From positions 1,984,001 through 2,048,000 of the forward strand of contig NZ_AP022600.1 in assembly GCF_010725885.1 (NCBI RefSeq): 64,000 bases of DNA, read 5' to 3'. Shown piece by piece: positions 54,791 through 64,000 of this stretch (position 1 is its first letter; each line of letters opens with the position of its first letter). Source of the stretch: Mycolicibacterium tokaiense (lineage in GTDB: Bacteria; Actinomycetota; Actinomycetes; Mycobacteriales; Mycobacteriaceae). The notes under the pieces were generated by a model. It was given only the letters and a program-made list of their open reading frames with translations, made no database searches and was not told the DNA's origin. The translations under genes were made by a program, and so were the position numbers.

Positions 54791-55614
54791 GTCGACGGCG
54801 CGATCGTGCTGAAGATCGGCCAGCAGATCTCGGTGGCGGTGAACCCTCCGGGATCTGAGGGCGTACTACCGAGGTAATGTTCGCGGATGGGCCCCTGACT
54901 GCTGATCAGGTGCTCGTTGACATGGATCCCCAAGGCCGCGTAACTGCGGTCGATGCCCTCGTGTCCGCCGGGATGGGTGAGCACCGCGAATTCGGTCTTC
55001 GGCAGGACCTCGGCCCGGATACCTTGTGGGGGATTCGCAGAAGGTGGTGCTGCGACGAACATGGTTGCGCTGCCGGTCTGTTCGAGGAACAACGCCCGGT
55101 CGTAGAGACCGCCCGGCACCACCGCGGTCGGTGCGCCTGCGGCCTGAGCGACGGCTGCACGCAGTGTGGTCAGCGACTCCCCGAACCACTCGTCGATCGT
55201 AGAGACGTCGATGGTGGCACTGACGGACCACACGGCCAGCTCAGGTTCGTGGCGCAGCGTCACGTCGGCGGGACTGCGCACGGGGGAGAGCAATTCGCGC
55301 AGGGCACCCACCGTGTCGCGGGTCTGCTGCAGCTGCGCCTCCATCTGCTCGAGATGGGTGGTGATGATGTCGGTGCGGGCACCGGCGTCGTCGGTGCTCA
55401 GCAGTGCCTTGATGTCGGGAATGGACATGCCCAGGGACCGGAACCGCCGGATGATGTGCGCATGATCCACCTGGCTGGTGTCGTAGAAGCGGTAGCCGGT
55501 GTAGGGATCGATGTGAGCGGGTTCGAGAATGCCGATGTCGTGGTAGTGGCGTAGCGCCTTGCGACTCAGGCTGGTCATCACCGCGAAGTCCCCGATCGAG
55601 ACCTGTGCGCCCAT
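54787..55614 (-). CDS. MerR-family regulator with GyrI-like effector domain
   Basis: The 275-residue protein has an N-terminal MerR wHTH (SLSRKALRHYHDIGILEPAH, then RFYDTSQ), a long dimerisation helix (HLEQMEAQLQQTRDTV), and a GyrI-like ligand-binding domain from about residue 120. This is the BmrR-type layout, which senses small, often hydrophobic compounds. Divergent genes and two candidate operators lie in the 136-bp upstream region. It likely controls itself, the LLM gene, and the SnoaL/SDR pair. Confidence 0.88.
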   Translation of the reverse strand: MGAQVSIGDFAVMTSLSRKALRHYHDIGILEPAHIDPYTGYRFYDTSQVDHAHIIRRFRSLGMSIPDIKALLSTDDAGARTDIITTHLEQMEAQLQQTRDTVGALRELLSPVRSPADVTLRHEPELAVWSVSATIDVSTIDEWFGESLTTLRAAVAQAAGAPTAVVPGGLYDRALFLEQTGSATMFVAAPPSANPPQGIRAEVLPKTEFAVLTHPGGHEGIDRSYAALGIHVNEHLISSQGPIREHYLGSTPSDPGGFTATEICWPIFSTIAPST

Positions 55615-55664
55615 GGCGCCCTCCTCTGTGTTCTGCCGTCGTGATCGAGCACGACCATCCTGAA

Positions 55665-55687
55665 GTCTCCCCTTGGGGCAAGGTCAA
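55665..55687 (-). promoter_or_regulatory. Candidate MerR operator/-35 region for the regulator
   Basis: On the minus strand the sequence reads TTGACCTTGCCCCAAGGGGA, a -35-like TTGACC next to a CCCC-AA-GGGG inverted repeat. It mirrors the site at 55714-55735, so the two divergent promoters seem to carry one MerR site each. Confidence 0.5.
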
Positions 55688-55713
55688 TCTCTCGGCGACA
55701 TGTGGATCATCGC

Positions 55714-55735
55714 TTGACCTTCCCGTTGGGGGAAG
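55714..55735 (+). promoter_or_regulatory. Candidate MerR operator/-35 region for the rightward genes
   Basis: TTGACC at 55714-55719 overlaps the inverted repeat CTTCCC-GTTGG-GGGAAG (55719-55735). This is where MerR proteins sit, between -35 and -10. The ATG of the next gene follows only 16 bp later, so the message may be leaderless or nearly so. Confidence 0.55.
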
Positions 55736-55750
55736 TTCCATCGTTGGCTC

Positions 55751-56092
55751 ATGACCACAACAGATTGGGACACGCTCCCAGACACCGTGACAACGTTCAT
55801 GACTGCCGTCGACGCCCGTGAGGTGGACAAGGTGCTGGCCACCCTGACCGCCGATGCCGTGGTGACCGATGAGGGCCACGACCACAAGGGGCACGAAGAG
55901 ATCGGGAACTGGGTGGCCAACGCGGCCTCCGAATTCACCTACACCACCGAGATCACCGGGGCCATGACCACCGACGCAGGCTACGACGTCGCTCAGCACC
56001 TGGAGGGCGACTTCCCGGGTGGGGTCGCCGATCTGCACTACCGCTTCACCCTCGACGGTGCGCTGATCACCCGGGTGGTGATCGAGCCATGA
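55751..56092 (+). CDS. SnoaL/NTF2-like small protein
   Basis: The 113-residue protein resembles the SnoaL-like/NTF2 fold: an early helix (TTFMTAVDAREVDKVLATLT), AVVTDEGHDHKGHEEIGNWV and C-terminal beta-strands (LHYRFTLDGALITRVVIEP). The fold is used by isomerases, dehydratases and binding proteins. It is first of a two-gene unit with the SDR (ATGA overlap) and is divergent to the MerR regulator. No substrate can be given. Confidence 0.75.
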   Translation: MTTTDWDTLPDTVTTFMTAVDAREVDKVLATLTADAVVTDEGHDHKGHEEIGNWVANAASEFTYTTEITGAMTTDAGYDVAQHLEGDFPGGVADLHYRFTLDGALITRVVIEP

Positions 56093-56931
56093 CGCGGCGG
56101 TGGTTCATCACCGGTGCCACGCCCGGCAACTTCGGGGTGGCCTTCGCCGAGACCGCGCTGCAGACCGGGGACAGTGTCGCGGTCACCTCGCGGCGCCCAC
56201 AGGAGCTGGCGCAGTGGGCCCAGCAGTACGGCGATCGCGTCCTGGTGGTACCGATGGATATCACCGATCCCGCGCAGGTCGCCGAAGCGGTGCGGACCGC
56301 CGAGGAGCGCTTCGGCGGTATCGATGTGCTGGTCAACATGGCCGGCCGGGGCTGGTTCGGCTCGATCGAGGCCATGGACGAGTCCACGATGCGGGCGATG
56401 TTCGAGCTCAACTTCTTCGGACTGCTGTCGGTGACCCGCGCGGTGCTGCCGGGGATGCGGGCCCGCGGTGACGGGTGGATCGTCAACATCTCCTCGGTGG
56501 CCGGCCTGGTGCCCGCGCCCGGGTTCGGCTACTACAGCGCGACGAAGTTCGCCGTCGAGGCCGTCTCGGAGACACTGCGCGACGAGGTCGCCCCCCAGGG
56601 CATCTCGGTGCTGACGGTCGAACCGGGCGCATTCCGCACCAATGCCTATTCCGGCTTCGCCGCCGAACCCGTCGCCGAGCCTGTCGCGGAGTACCACGAC
56701 ATGCTCAAGCAGGTGCAGGCCACCTTCGTGGAGATGGACGGTAAGCAGCCCGGTGATCCGCACCGAGGCGCCCGGGCGGTCATCGCGGCGATGGAACAGG
56801 ACACCCCGCCGAAACGGCTGGTCCTGGGCAACGGCGGATACGACGCCGTGGTCGAGACCCTGGAAGGCGCACTGGCCGACATCCGGTCCGGCGAGGCACT
56901 GTCCCGCAGCGCGGATTTTCCCTCGAATTAG
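56089..56931 (+). CDS. Short-chain dehydrogenase/reductase
   Basis: The 280-residue SDR has the cofactor motif in WFITGATPGNFGVAFAE, which departs from the usual TGxxxGIG (GNFG here). NMAGRGWFG lies near residue 83, catalytic Ser in NISSVAGL and YYSATKFAVE (YxxxK) near residue 148. It is likely NADP-dependent (Ser-Arg-Arg after the second strand). Its substrate is unknown; the MerR-GyrI regulator suggests a role with an exogenous compound. Overlaps the convergent protease stop by four bases. Confidence 0.85.
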   Translation: MTRRWFITGATPGNFGVAFAETALQTGDSVAVTSRRPQELAQWAQQYGDRVLVVPMDITDPAQVAEAVRTAEERFGGIDVLVNMAGRGWFGSIEAMDESTMRAMFELNFFGLLSVTRAVLPGMRARGDGWIVNISSVAGLVPAPGFGYYSATKFAVEAVSETLRDEVAPQGISVLTVEPGAFRTNAYSGFAAEPVAEPVAEYHDMLKQVQATFVEMDGKQPGDPHRGARAVIAAMEQDTPPKRLVLGNGGYDAVVETLEGALADIRSGEALSRSADFPSN

Positions 56932-57941
56932 CTGGTGGCGCCGCTGCCGAGCACTGCCTGGGCGACACGTTCGGCTCCGGCGCGGTCGCGCCAGGTGATC
57001 TCGATGTTGTTGCCCGGGTAGCGCTGGTCCAGGACGCTGGTCAGCGCGTTGGCCGAGGTGATCGGCACGCCGTCGATGCGCAGCAGGGTGTCGCCCGGGC
57101 GCACGCCGGCCACCTCGGCCGGCCCGCCGCGCAGCACGGATTGGATGGGCAGCCCGTCGCCCTCGTCGACGGCGTTCACGCCGACACCGAGGATGGCCGA
57201 CGGGCCGATGTGCACCTCGGGGCTGGCCGCGCCGGAGCGGATCTGGTTCACGATGCTCATCGCGTCGTTGATGGGGATGGCGAAGCCCTGCCCGCCGGGC
57301 GTGGACTCCCCGTTGAGCCGGAAGTTGTAGGTGGCCGCGGCGTTGAGCCCCACCACCTGGCCGGCGCCGTTGATCAACGCGCCGCCGGAGTCGCCGGAGC
57401 GCAGATTGGTCGAGGACTCGATGAGGTTGTCCAGGCTGTGGGAGCTGCCGGTCAGTTCATCCTCGGCGCTGATGGTGGCACCGAGTTCGGTGACGGCACC
57501 CTGTTCGCGGGTCAGTGGGTTGCCGGTGCCGTTGGCGTTGCCCATGGTGGTCACCGGCTCACCCACTCGCAGCGCCGACGAGTCGCCGATCGGGGCGGGG
57601 ATCAGCCCGGCCGCCCCGCGCAGCTGGATCACGGCGACGTCGTTGTTGCGGTCGTAGCCCAGCACGTCGGCGTCGTAGGTCTGCCCATTGCTCAGCGTCA
57701 GCGCGCGGATGGCGTCGGCGCCCTGGATGACGTGGTGGTTGGTCAGCACCACCCCTTCGGGGGTGAGGATGATGCCGGTGCCGTTGCCGACAACGCCCTG
57801 GAAGTCGGCTCGGGTGGAGATCTGGACCAGGCTGTTCTCGACCGGTAGCGGCTCGGCTTGCGCCAGGGGCGCGCCGGTCAGGGGGACAACGAGTGCCACC
57901 AGGGCAGCCAGGGTCCAGAGCAGAGAGCGATATGCGGCCAT
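56928..57941 (-). CDS. Secreted trypsin-like serine protease with PDZ domain (PepA/HtrA type)
   Basis: The 337-residue protein has a Sec signal peptide (LLWTLAALVALVVPLTGAPL, cleavage near AQA-EPL), then a chymotrypsin-fold protease with His in LTNHHVIQG near residue 78, Asp in RNNDVAVIQL near residue 107 and Ser in RSGDSGGALI near residue 183, and a PDZ domain (LRGGPAEVAGVRPGDTLLRI). The layout matches mycobacterial PepA (Mtb32A), an extracytoplasmic protease. The ATG at 57941 is preceded by a purine-rich GAGAGGCAAG. Confidence 0.88.
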   Translation of the reverse strand: MAAYRSLLWTLAALVALVVPLTGAPLAQAEPLPVENSLVQISTRADFQGVVGNGTGIILTPEGVVLTNHHVIQGADAIRALTLSNGQTYDADVLGYDRNNDVAVIQLRGAAGLIPAPIGDSSALRVGEPVTTMGNANGTGNPLTREQGAVTELGATISAEDELTGSSHSLDNLIESSTNLRSGDSGGALINGAGQVVGLNAAATYNFRLNGESTPGGQGFAIPINDAMSIVNQIRSGAASPEVHIGPSAILGVGVNAVDEGDGLPIQSVLRGGPAEVAGVRPGDTLLRIDGVPITSANALTSVLDQRYPGNNIEITWRDRAGAERVAQAVLGSGATS

Positions 57942-58016
57942 CACTTGCCTCTCGGGGCAGGGGGTCGAAGTGTTACCACCCATATTGCCTGGACCCGCCG
58001 ACGCGAGACCGTGGGC

Positions 58017-58730
58017 TCAGTCGTCGGAGACGGCCACCCCGCCGCGTGAGCGGGTGCGACTCTTGCCCGACGGACGACGGTTACGCAGCCGGCCACCTGC
58101 GGGTTCGTCCTCTGCGGGCGCGTCCTCGGCGGGGATATCGGGCTCGTCCGAGGCCGATTCGTCGGTCTGGCCGTCGGCATCCGTCGGTTCCTCGGGCACG
58201 TCGGCCTGCTCGGTTTCGCTGGCGACCTCGGTGACGGTCCCGGCCTCCGAGACAGGCTGGTCGGCCTTCTTCGACCTCTTGACCTTGAGAGGTTTCGGCG
58301 GCGGGGGCGGAGTCTCTGCCACAAAGGCCAGGTGGAAGGTGGCGGCGGCCAGCACCGCAATGGCTGCGGCGGCGCCGTAAACGCCAAACAGCCACTGCCC
58401 GGCCTGGTCCAAACTCAGCCAGATCTCGGCGACAGCTGCTCCGATGATCAGCACACCCGCCACGATGTGGCCGATGACCGACCACAGCCGCAGCGTCAGC
58501 GACAGCTGGGGATTGCCGAATTCAGGTCGCCGGGCCCGCACCAGGTTGAGGGCGACAGGCAGTGCGCTCAGGCCCACCAGGATGCCGGTGACGATGCGCA
58601 GCACCGTGCCGACGGTGTGGGAGACGTCGCCCATCAGTTCCCACCAGCGCGGCAGGACGAAGACGAAATACAGGACCGCGGCGACCAGGAACGACACTCC
58701 GTGCCATGACAAGGCGATCCCGCGGCGCAT
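58017..58730 (-). CDS. Mycobacterial membrane protein with acidic tail (Rv3723-like)
   Basis: The 237-residue protein has four predicted membrane helices (SFLVAAVLYFVFVLPRWWEL, VLRIVTGILVGLSALPVALN, VIGHIVAGVLIIGAAVAEIW and a fourth near residue 125), followed by a Pro-rich, charged and then acidic C-terminal tail of about 90 residues, ending in basic RSRTRSRGG. A strong AAGGAGGGG site precedes the ATG. It matches M. tuberculosis Rv3723 by position next to tRNA-Ser and the SRP RNA. Function unknown. Confidence 0.78.
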   Translation of the reverse strand: MRRGIALSWHGVSFLVAAVLYFVFVLPRWWELMGDVSHTVGTVLRIVTGILVGLSALPVALNLVRARRPEFGNPQLSLTLRLWSVIGHIVAGVLIIGAAVAEIWLSLDQAGQWLFGVYGAAAAIAVLAAATFHLAFVAETPPPPPKPLKVKRSKKADQPVSEAGTVTEVASETEQADVPEEPTDADGQTDESASDEPDIPAEDAPAEDEPAGGRLRNRRPSGKSRTRSRGGVAVSDD

Positions 58731-58746
58731 ACCCCTCCTTGGGTTG

Positions 58747-58783
58747 GGTTCCGGGGTGTCACACCAGGTGACACCCCGGAACC
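58747..58783 (-). terminator. Perfect 16-bp stem hairpin after tRNA-Ser(GGA)
   Basis: GGTTCCGGGGTGTCAC (58747-58762) is exactly complementary to GTGACACCCCGGAACC (58768-58783), with a 5-nt loop. It lies directly downstream of the leftward tRNA gene and 16 bp upstream of the membrane-protein start, so it is a tRNA terminator insulating the two. Confidence 0.8.
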
Positions 58784-58788
58784 GAGTG

Positions 58789-58874
58789 CGGAGGATAGGG
58801 GATTTGAACCCCTGAGGGCTATTAACCCAACCCGCGTTCCAGGCGAGCGCCATAGGCCACTAGGCGAATCCTCC
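58789..58874 (-). tRNA. tRNA-Ser (anticodon GGA)
   Basis: On the minus strand the acceptor GGAGGAT (58874-58868) pairs with ATCCTCC (58796-58790), with discriminator G and no encoded CCA. The anticodon loop CTGGAAC gives GGA. A long variable arm (GGGTTGGGTTAATAGCCC) marks a class II serine tRNA. GGGGTTCAAATCCCC is the T arm. Confidence 0.95.
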
Positions 58875-58948
58875 GTCGGACATGCTAGCGGAGTCACCCC
58901 CGAAGCCCAGAATCGTTGGTCGCGGGGGCCGGGTATTACACTCGTGGC

Positions 58949-60364
<1,416 letters not shown>

Positions 60365-60390
60365 TCGGTCTGGGTAGGTAGCCTGCTTCC

Positions 60391-62316
60391 GTGGCTCTCT
60401 ATCGCAAGTACCGTCCGGCGACGTTCGCCGAAGTGGTGGGCCAGGAGCACGTCACCGCGCCCCTGTCCGTTGCGCTGGAAGCCGGCCGCATCAACCACGC
60501 GTACCTGTTCTCGGGTCCGCGCGGGTGCGGCAAGACGTCCTCGGCGCGGATCCTCGCGCGCTCGCTGAACTGTGTCCAGGGCCCCACCCCGACGCCGTGC
60601 GGCGTGTGTGACTCCTGCGTTGCACTGGCGCCCAACGGGCCGGGCAACGTGGACGTGGTGGAGTTGGACGCGGCCAGCCACGGTGGTGTGGACGACACCC
60701 GCGAGCTGCGGGACCGCGCGTTCTACGCCCCGGCGCAGTCGCGCTACCGCATCTTCATCATCGACGAAGCGCACATGGTCACCACCGCGGGCTTCAATGC
60801 GCTGCTCAAGATCGTCGAGGAGCCGCCGGACCACCTGATCTTCGTCTTCGCCACCACCGAACCGGAGAAGGTGCTGCCCACCATCCGGTCGCGCACCCAC
60901 CACTACCCGTTCCGGCTGCTGGCACCGCGCACCATGCGCACCCTGATCGAAGGCATCTGCGCCAGCGAAAGCGTGAGCGTCGACGACGCGGTGTACCCGC
61001 TGGTGATCCGGGCGGGCGGCGGGTCGCCCCGTGACACCCTGTCGGTGCTCGACCAGCTGCTGGCCGGGGCCGAAGGCAACCGCGTGGTGTACCAGCGCGC
61101 GCTGTCGCTGCTGGGGGCCACCGACGTCGCCCTGATCGACGACGCGGTCGAGGCGCTGGCCGCCAACGACTCCGCGGCGCTGTTCGGGGCGGTGGAGGCG
61201 GTGATCGATGCCGGCCACGACCCGCGGCGTTTTGCCACCGACCTGCTGGAGCGGTTCCGCGATCTGATTGTGCTGCAAGCAGTTCCGGATGCCGCCGCAC
61301 GCGGGGTGGTGGACGCCCCCGAAGACGAGCTGGAGAAGATGCGCTCGCAGGCCAGCCGGATCGGCATGGCGACGCTGACCCGCTACGCCGAGGTGGTGCA
61401 CGCCGGCCTCGGCGAGATGCGCGGCGCCACCGCGCCGCGGCTGCTGCTGGAAGTGGTGTGCGCCCGGCTGCTGTTGCCGTCGGCCAGCGACACCGAGGCG
61501 GCGCTGCTGCAGCGGGTGGAACGTATCGAAACCCGCCTGGATCTGTCCATCCCCGCAGGGGAGGCCGCCGTCGGCCACACCCCGGCACCCACCGGTAAGC
61601 AGTTCGTGCGCAAGAGCGCCCAGAGTGAGGCGCCGGCCGCGGCGCCCGAGCCCGCTGCCCCGGCACCGCCACCGCAGCCGCCGACCCCGCCGGCACCTGC
61701 GCCGGCAGCCCCGCCACCTGTCGTGGCGCCCCCTGCCGCGCGCCCGGAGCCTCCGCTGCCGCCGGAGCCCGATCCCGAACCGGCTCCGCCCGAACCCGAG
61801 CGCGCCGCGCCGCCACCTCCGGCCGAGGCGCCCGCCGCTGTTGCGCCGCCGGCCACCGGCGAGCCTGACGCCGCAGCGGTCCGCAGCATGTGGACCACGG
61901 TGCGGGAGAAAGTGCGTCAGCGCAGTCGCACCACCGAGGTCATGCTGACCGGCGCCACCGTCCGCGCCGTCGACGGCGACACCCTGGTGCTCTCCCACGA
62001 GTCGGCGCCGCTGGCGAAAAGACTGTGCGAGCAACGTAATACCGACGTCATCCGGGAAGCGCTCAAAGATGCGCTGGGAGTCAACTGGCGGGTGCGTTGT
62101 GAACCCGGCGGTCCGGCGGGGGCACCTGCGGCGCCCGCCCCGGCGCCAGCTGACGCACCCGAGGTGCAGGTCGGACGCCAGGCCGAGGTGTGCGCCGAGG
62201 AAGACGCGATGATGGCCGAAGCCGCCGACACCACGGCCGGTCCCCGTCGGGACCCCGAGGAAGTGGCGTTGGAGCTGCTGCAGAGCGAACTGGGCGCCCG
62301 CAAGATCGAGGGTTAA
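60391..62316 (+). CDS. dnaX: DNA polymerase III tau/gamma subunit (clamp loader)
   Basis: The 641-residue protein starts with GTG (MALYRKYRPATFAEVVGQEH). The AAA+ core has Walker A FSGPRGCGKTSSAR near residue 43, the four-cysteine zinc module CVQGPTPTPCGVCDSC near residue 62, Walker B IFIIDEAHM and the arginine sensor. A Pro/Ala-rich linker (about residues 410-495) leads to a C-terminal tau-like domain with VREKVRQRSRTTEVML and VNWRVRCEPGG. It loads the beta clamp in the replisome. The tail is long relative to M. tuberculosis DnaZX, mostly through the linker. Confidence 0.92.
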   Translation: MALYRKYRPATFAEVVGQEHVTAPLSVALEAGRINHAYLFSGPRGCGKTSSARILARSLNCVQGPTPTPCGVCDSCVALAPNGPGNVDVVELDAASHGGVDDTRELRDRAFYAPAQSRYRIFIIDEAHMVTTAGFNALLKIVEEPPDHLIFVFATTEPEKVLPTIRSRTHHYPFRLLAPRTMRTLIEGICASESVSVDDAVYPLVIRAGGGSPRDTLSVLDQLLAGAEGNRVVYQRALSLLGATDVALIDDAVEALAANDSAALFGAVEAVIDAGHDPRRFATDLLERFRDLIVLQAVPDAAARGVVDAPEDELEKMRSQASRIGMATLTRYAEVVHAGLGEMRGATAPRLLLEVVCARLLLPSASDTEAALLQRVERIETRLDLSIPAGEAAVGHTPAPTGKQFVRKSAQSEAPAAAPEPAAPAPPPQPPTPPAPAPAAPPPVVAPPAARPEPPLPPEPDPEPAPPEPERAAPPPPAEAPAAVAPPATGEPDAAAVRSMWTTVREKVRQRSRTTEVMLTGATVRAVDGDTLVLSHESAPLAKRLCEQRNTDVIREALKDALGVNWRVRCEPGGPAGAPAAPAPAPADAPEVQVGRQAEVCAEEDAMMAEAADTTAGPRRDPEEVALELLQSELGARKIEG

Positions 62317-63458
62317 GCGTTCCGGCCGCGGAACGGCCGGAAAAATTCACGAAGTTCGTCGGCGAAGATGTCGGGTTGTTCGAACGGCGCGAAGTGGCCG
62401 CCCCGCTGCGGTGTATTGACGTAGACCAGGTTGGTGGTGCGTTCCAGCCAACGCCGGGGTGGAGTGGCGATGTCGACGGGAAACAGCGAGAACCCCGAGG
62501 GCGTGGCGATGAAGCGGTTGCGTTCCGACGGCGGAATTGCCGCGTTGGCGTTGTACATCCGCATCGATGATCCGATGGTCTCGGTTGCCCAGTACTCGGT
62601 GAGCAGGGCCAGAACGTCATCGCGGGTGTACACCGACCACAGATCACCGCCGCAGTCACTCCACGAGCGAAGCTTTTCGAGCACCCACGCTGCCAGTCCC
62701 GCAGGCGAATCCGTCAGGCCGACGGCGGCGGTCTGCGGTTTGGTGCGGTGCATGGCGGCATAGGCGCCCTCGGCGAGAGCCCACTGCTGTCCGTCGGCGA
62801 TCCAGCGCTGTTCGTCGTCGCTCAGGTCGGTTGGATCGTCGACGACCGGTAGACCGGCGTCTGTGCGGTGCACCGCGATCACCCGGTCGGGATGATCCAG
62901 GGCCAGGTGGCGGGCGACATGACTGCCGATGTCTCCGCCGGACACCACGAACTTCGGGTAGCCCAGCGAGGTCATCAGCTGTGCCCACATGGCGGCCACC
63001 GCACGTGAATCGGGCGCGGGACCTGTGGGGCGGTCGGAGAATCCGTACCCCGGCATATCGGGGATCACCACGTGGAAGCGGTCCCCGGCGGGGATACCGT
63101 AGGCCGACGGTTCGGTCAGGCGCGAGATGACCTTGCGGTAGCGCCACCCCGAGTCGGGCCAGCCGTGCGCCAGCAGCACGGGCAGGACATCGGTACCCCG
63201 CTCGGCTTCGGCGTGGATCACGTGCACCCCAACGCCGTCGACCGTCACCCGCACGCTGGGCAGGGACGCCAGCTCCGCGTTGTGCGCCGCGAAATCGAAG
63301 CCGTCTGCCCAGTACCGGATCAGCTCGGCCACGGTGTCGACATCAATGCCGAGAGACCAACCGGCCGCCTCAGGAGCGTCGGGTAACCGGGTGGCCTGTA
63401 GCCGGGCCCGCAGGTCGGCGATGGTGTCAGCGCTGATGGTGGGTGTGTAGCGCTGCAC
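62313..63458 (-). CDS. Epoxide hydrolase (EHN-domain alpha/beta hydrolase)
   Basis: The 381-residue protein has an N-terminal epoxide hydrolase domain (DLRARLQATRLPDAPEAAGW), the oxyanion motif LLAHGWPDSGWRY near residue 95, nucleophile Asp in FVVSGGDIGSHVARHLAL near residue 172, and late His in RGGHFAPFEQPD near residue 357. This is the EphA/EphE type, which opens epoxides to diols. The substrate is unknown. It converges with dnaX (four-base overlap) and is just downstream of the fatty-acid methyltransferase. Confidence 0.85.
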   Translation of the reverse strand: MQRYTPTISADTIADLRARLQATRLPDAPEAAGWSLGIDVDTVAELIRYWADGFDFAAHNAELASLPSVRVTVDGVGVHVIHAEAERGTDVLPVLLAHGWPDSGWRYRKVISRLTEPSAYGIPAGDRFHVVIPDMPGYGFSDRPTGPAPDSRAVAAMWAQLMTSLGYPKFVVSGGDIGSHVARHLALDHPDRVIAVHRTDAGLPVVDDPTDLSDDEQRWIADGQQWALAEGAYAAMHRTKPQTAAVGLTDSPAGLAAWVLEKLRSWSDCGGDLWSVYTRDDVLALLTEYWATETIGSSMRMYNANAAIPPSERNRFIATPSGFSLFPVDIATPPRRWLERTTNLVYVNTPQRGGHFAPFEQPDIFADELREFFRPFRGRNA

Positions 63459-63461
63459 TCG

Positions 63462-64000
63462 TCAGGCGTTCCACCAGGGTCGCAACGGCAGTCCGCCGTC
63501 AGAGCCCTTGTCGTCGATCTTCACTGCCAGAACCTGGTGCAGCTGAACCACATTGGTTTCGAAGCCCAGGCGGGAACCGGCCATGTACAGGCCCCACACC
63601 TTGGCGGTGGCCAGCCCGACCTCGGCCACGGCCTCATCCCAGTGCTCGACGAGGTTGGCACACCAGTCCCGCAGCGTCATCGCGTAGTGGTGGCGCAGGT
63701 TCTCTTCGTGCAGCACTTCCAGCCCGACGTCCTGAGCCTCGGTGATGATCCGGCCGGAGCCGGTGAGTTCGCCGTCGGGGAAGACATAGCGGTCGATGAA
63801 ACCCCCAGCAACCGACGTCGATCTGTTGTCGGGACGGGTGATGCAGTGGTTCAGCAGCAGGCCGCCGGGGCGCAGCTTCGACTGCAGGAACGTGAAGTAC
63901 GCCCCGTAGTTCTGCACTCCGATGTGCTCGGTCAGCCCGATCGAGGACACCGCGTCGAAGCCGGACTCCGCGATGTCGCGGTAGTCGCTGTGGCGTACCT
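63462..64000 (-). CDS. Cyclopropane-fatty-acyl-phospholipid synthase family (5' end outside window)
   Basis: Only the C-terminal 178 residues or so are present; the frame is open to the window edge. The segment VSSIGLTEHIGVQNYGAYFT, then LRPGGLLLNHCITRP and FIDRYVFPDGELTG match the SAM-dependent CFA synthase/mycolic-acid methyltransferase fold. It corresponds to M. tuberculosis Rv3720 by order next to dnaX. It would add a methylene or methyl group to unsaturated acyl chains using SAM. The SAM-binding N-terminal part cannot be checked. Confidence 0.82.
   Translation of the reverse strand, partial: VRHSDYRDIAESGFDAVSSIGLTEHIGVQNYGAYFTFLQSKLRPGGLLLNHCITRPDNRSTSVAGGFIDRYVFPDGELTGSGRIITEAQDVGLEVLHEENLRHHYAMTLRDWCANLVEHWDEAVAEVGLATAKVWGLYMAGSRLGFETNVVQLHQVLAVKIDDKGSDGGLPLRPWWNA

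Overview
This 64-kb window is chromosomal DNA from a high-GC actinobacterium, most likely a fast-growing environmental Mycolicibacterium (M. smegmatis group). Support includes LpqH-type lipoproteins, a WS/DGAT acyltransferase, an F420-type luciferase-like oxidoreductase, a cyclopropane fatty-acid synthase, the mycobacterial ligC/Prim-PolC pair, and a gene order recognisable from the M. tuberculosis Rv3760-Rv3720 region (proXVWZ, tyrA, tadA, tRNA-Ser, tgs2, NUDIX, ligC, tRNA-Ser, ffs, aminotransferase, dnaX, cfa). No prophage, insertion sequence or CRISPR array was seen.

Layout. 0-9.4 kb: alkylsulfatase tail, a histidine phosphatase, a transglutaminase-like protein, the glycine-betaine/proline ABC operon proXVWZ, tyrA, tadA with its partner, tRNA-Ser(CGA) and an alpha/beta hydrolase. 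9.4-15 kb: three tandem paralogous secreted proteins with acidic low-complexity tails; a shared 16-bp element lies about 240-250 bp upstream of two of them. 15-31 kb: PLP dehydratase, aldehyde dehydrogenase, an SGNH ester hydrolase closely resembling MsAcT, an L,D-transpeptidase beside a BlaI/BlaR-type pair, wax-ester synthase, NUDIX, two LpqH-type lipoproteins, tgt, a P450, and an operon of gluQ, a duplicated-binding-domain/permease fusion, its ATPase and an amine oxidase.

32.6-46.4 kb is the accessory highlight. It is a complete bacterial microcompartment locus of the Rhodococcus/Mycobacterium (RMM, aminoacetone-utilisation) type: GntR regulator, amino-alcohol dehydrogenase, amino-alcohol kinase, two BMC-T shell proteins, one BMC-H, one BMC-P, a frameshifted BMC-associated protein, a PduP-like aldehyde dehydrogenase with a C-terminal encapsulation helix, and a class III aminotransferase/phospholyase. 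The divergent operon encodes an amino-acid/amine permease followed by a B12-dependent diol dehydratase (large and medium subunits fused), its small subunit and a DdrA-type reactivase. Three copies of a GG-N5-CC palindrome sit before the regulator and on both sides of the divergent promoter region, suggesting one GntR regulon. Kinase/lyase and diol dehydratase chemistry would both yield an aldehyde (propionaldehyde if the C3 substrates are right) for the same CoA-acylating dehydrogenase.

46.4-64 kb: a small cluster of DnaA-box-like sequences, two LigC-type ligases and Prim-PolC, a pair of MEDS-domain partner-switching proteins, a persulfide/sulfite module behind a CstR/CsoR-like palindrome, a MerR-controlled divergent cluster, a PepA/HtrA-type protease, tRNA-Ser(GGA), the small SRP RNA, an aspartate aminotransferase, dnaX, an epoxide hydrolase and a cyclopropane fatty-acid synthase cut by the window end.
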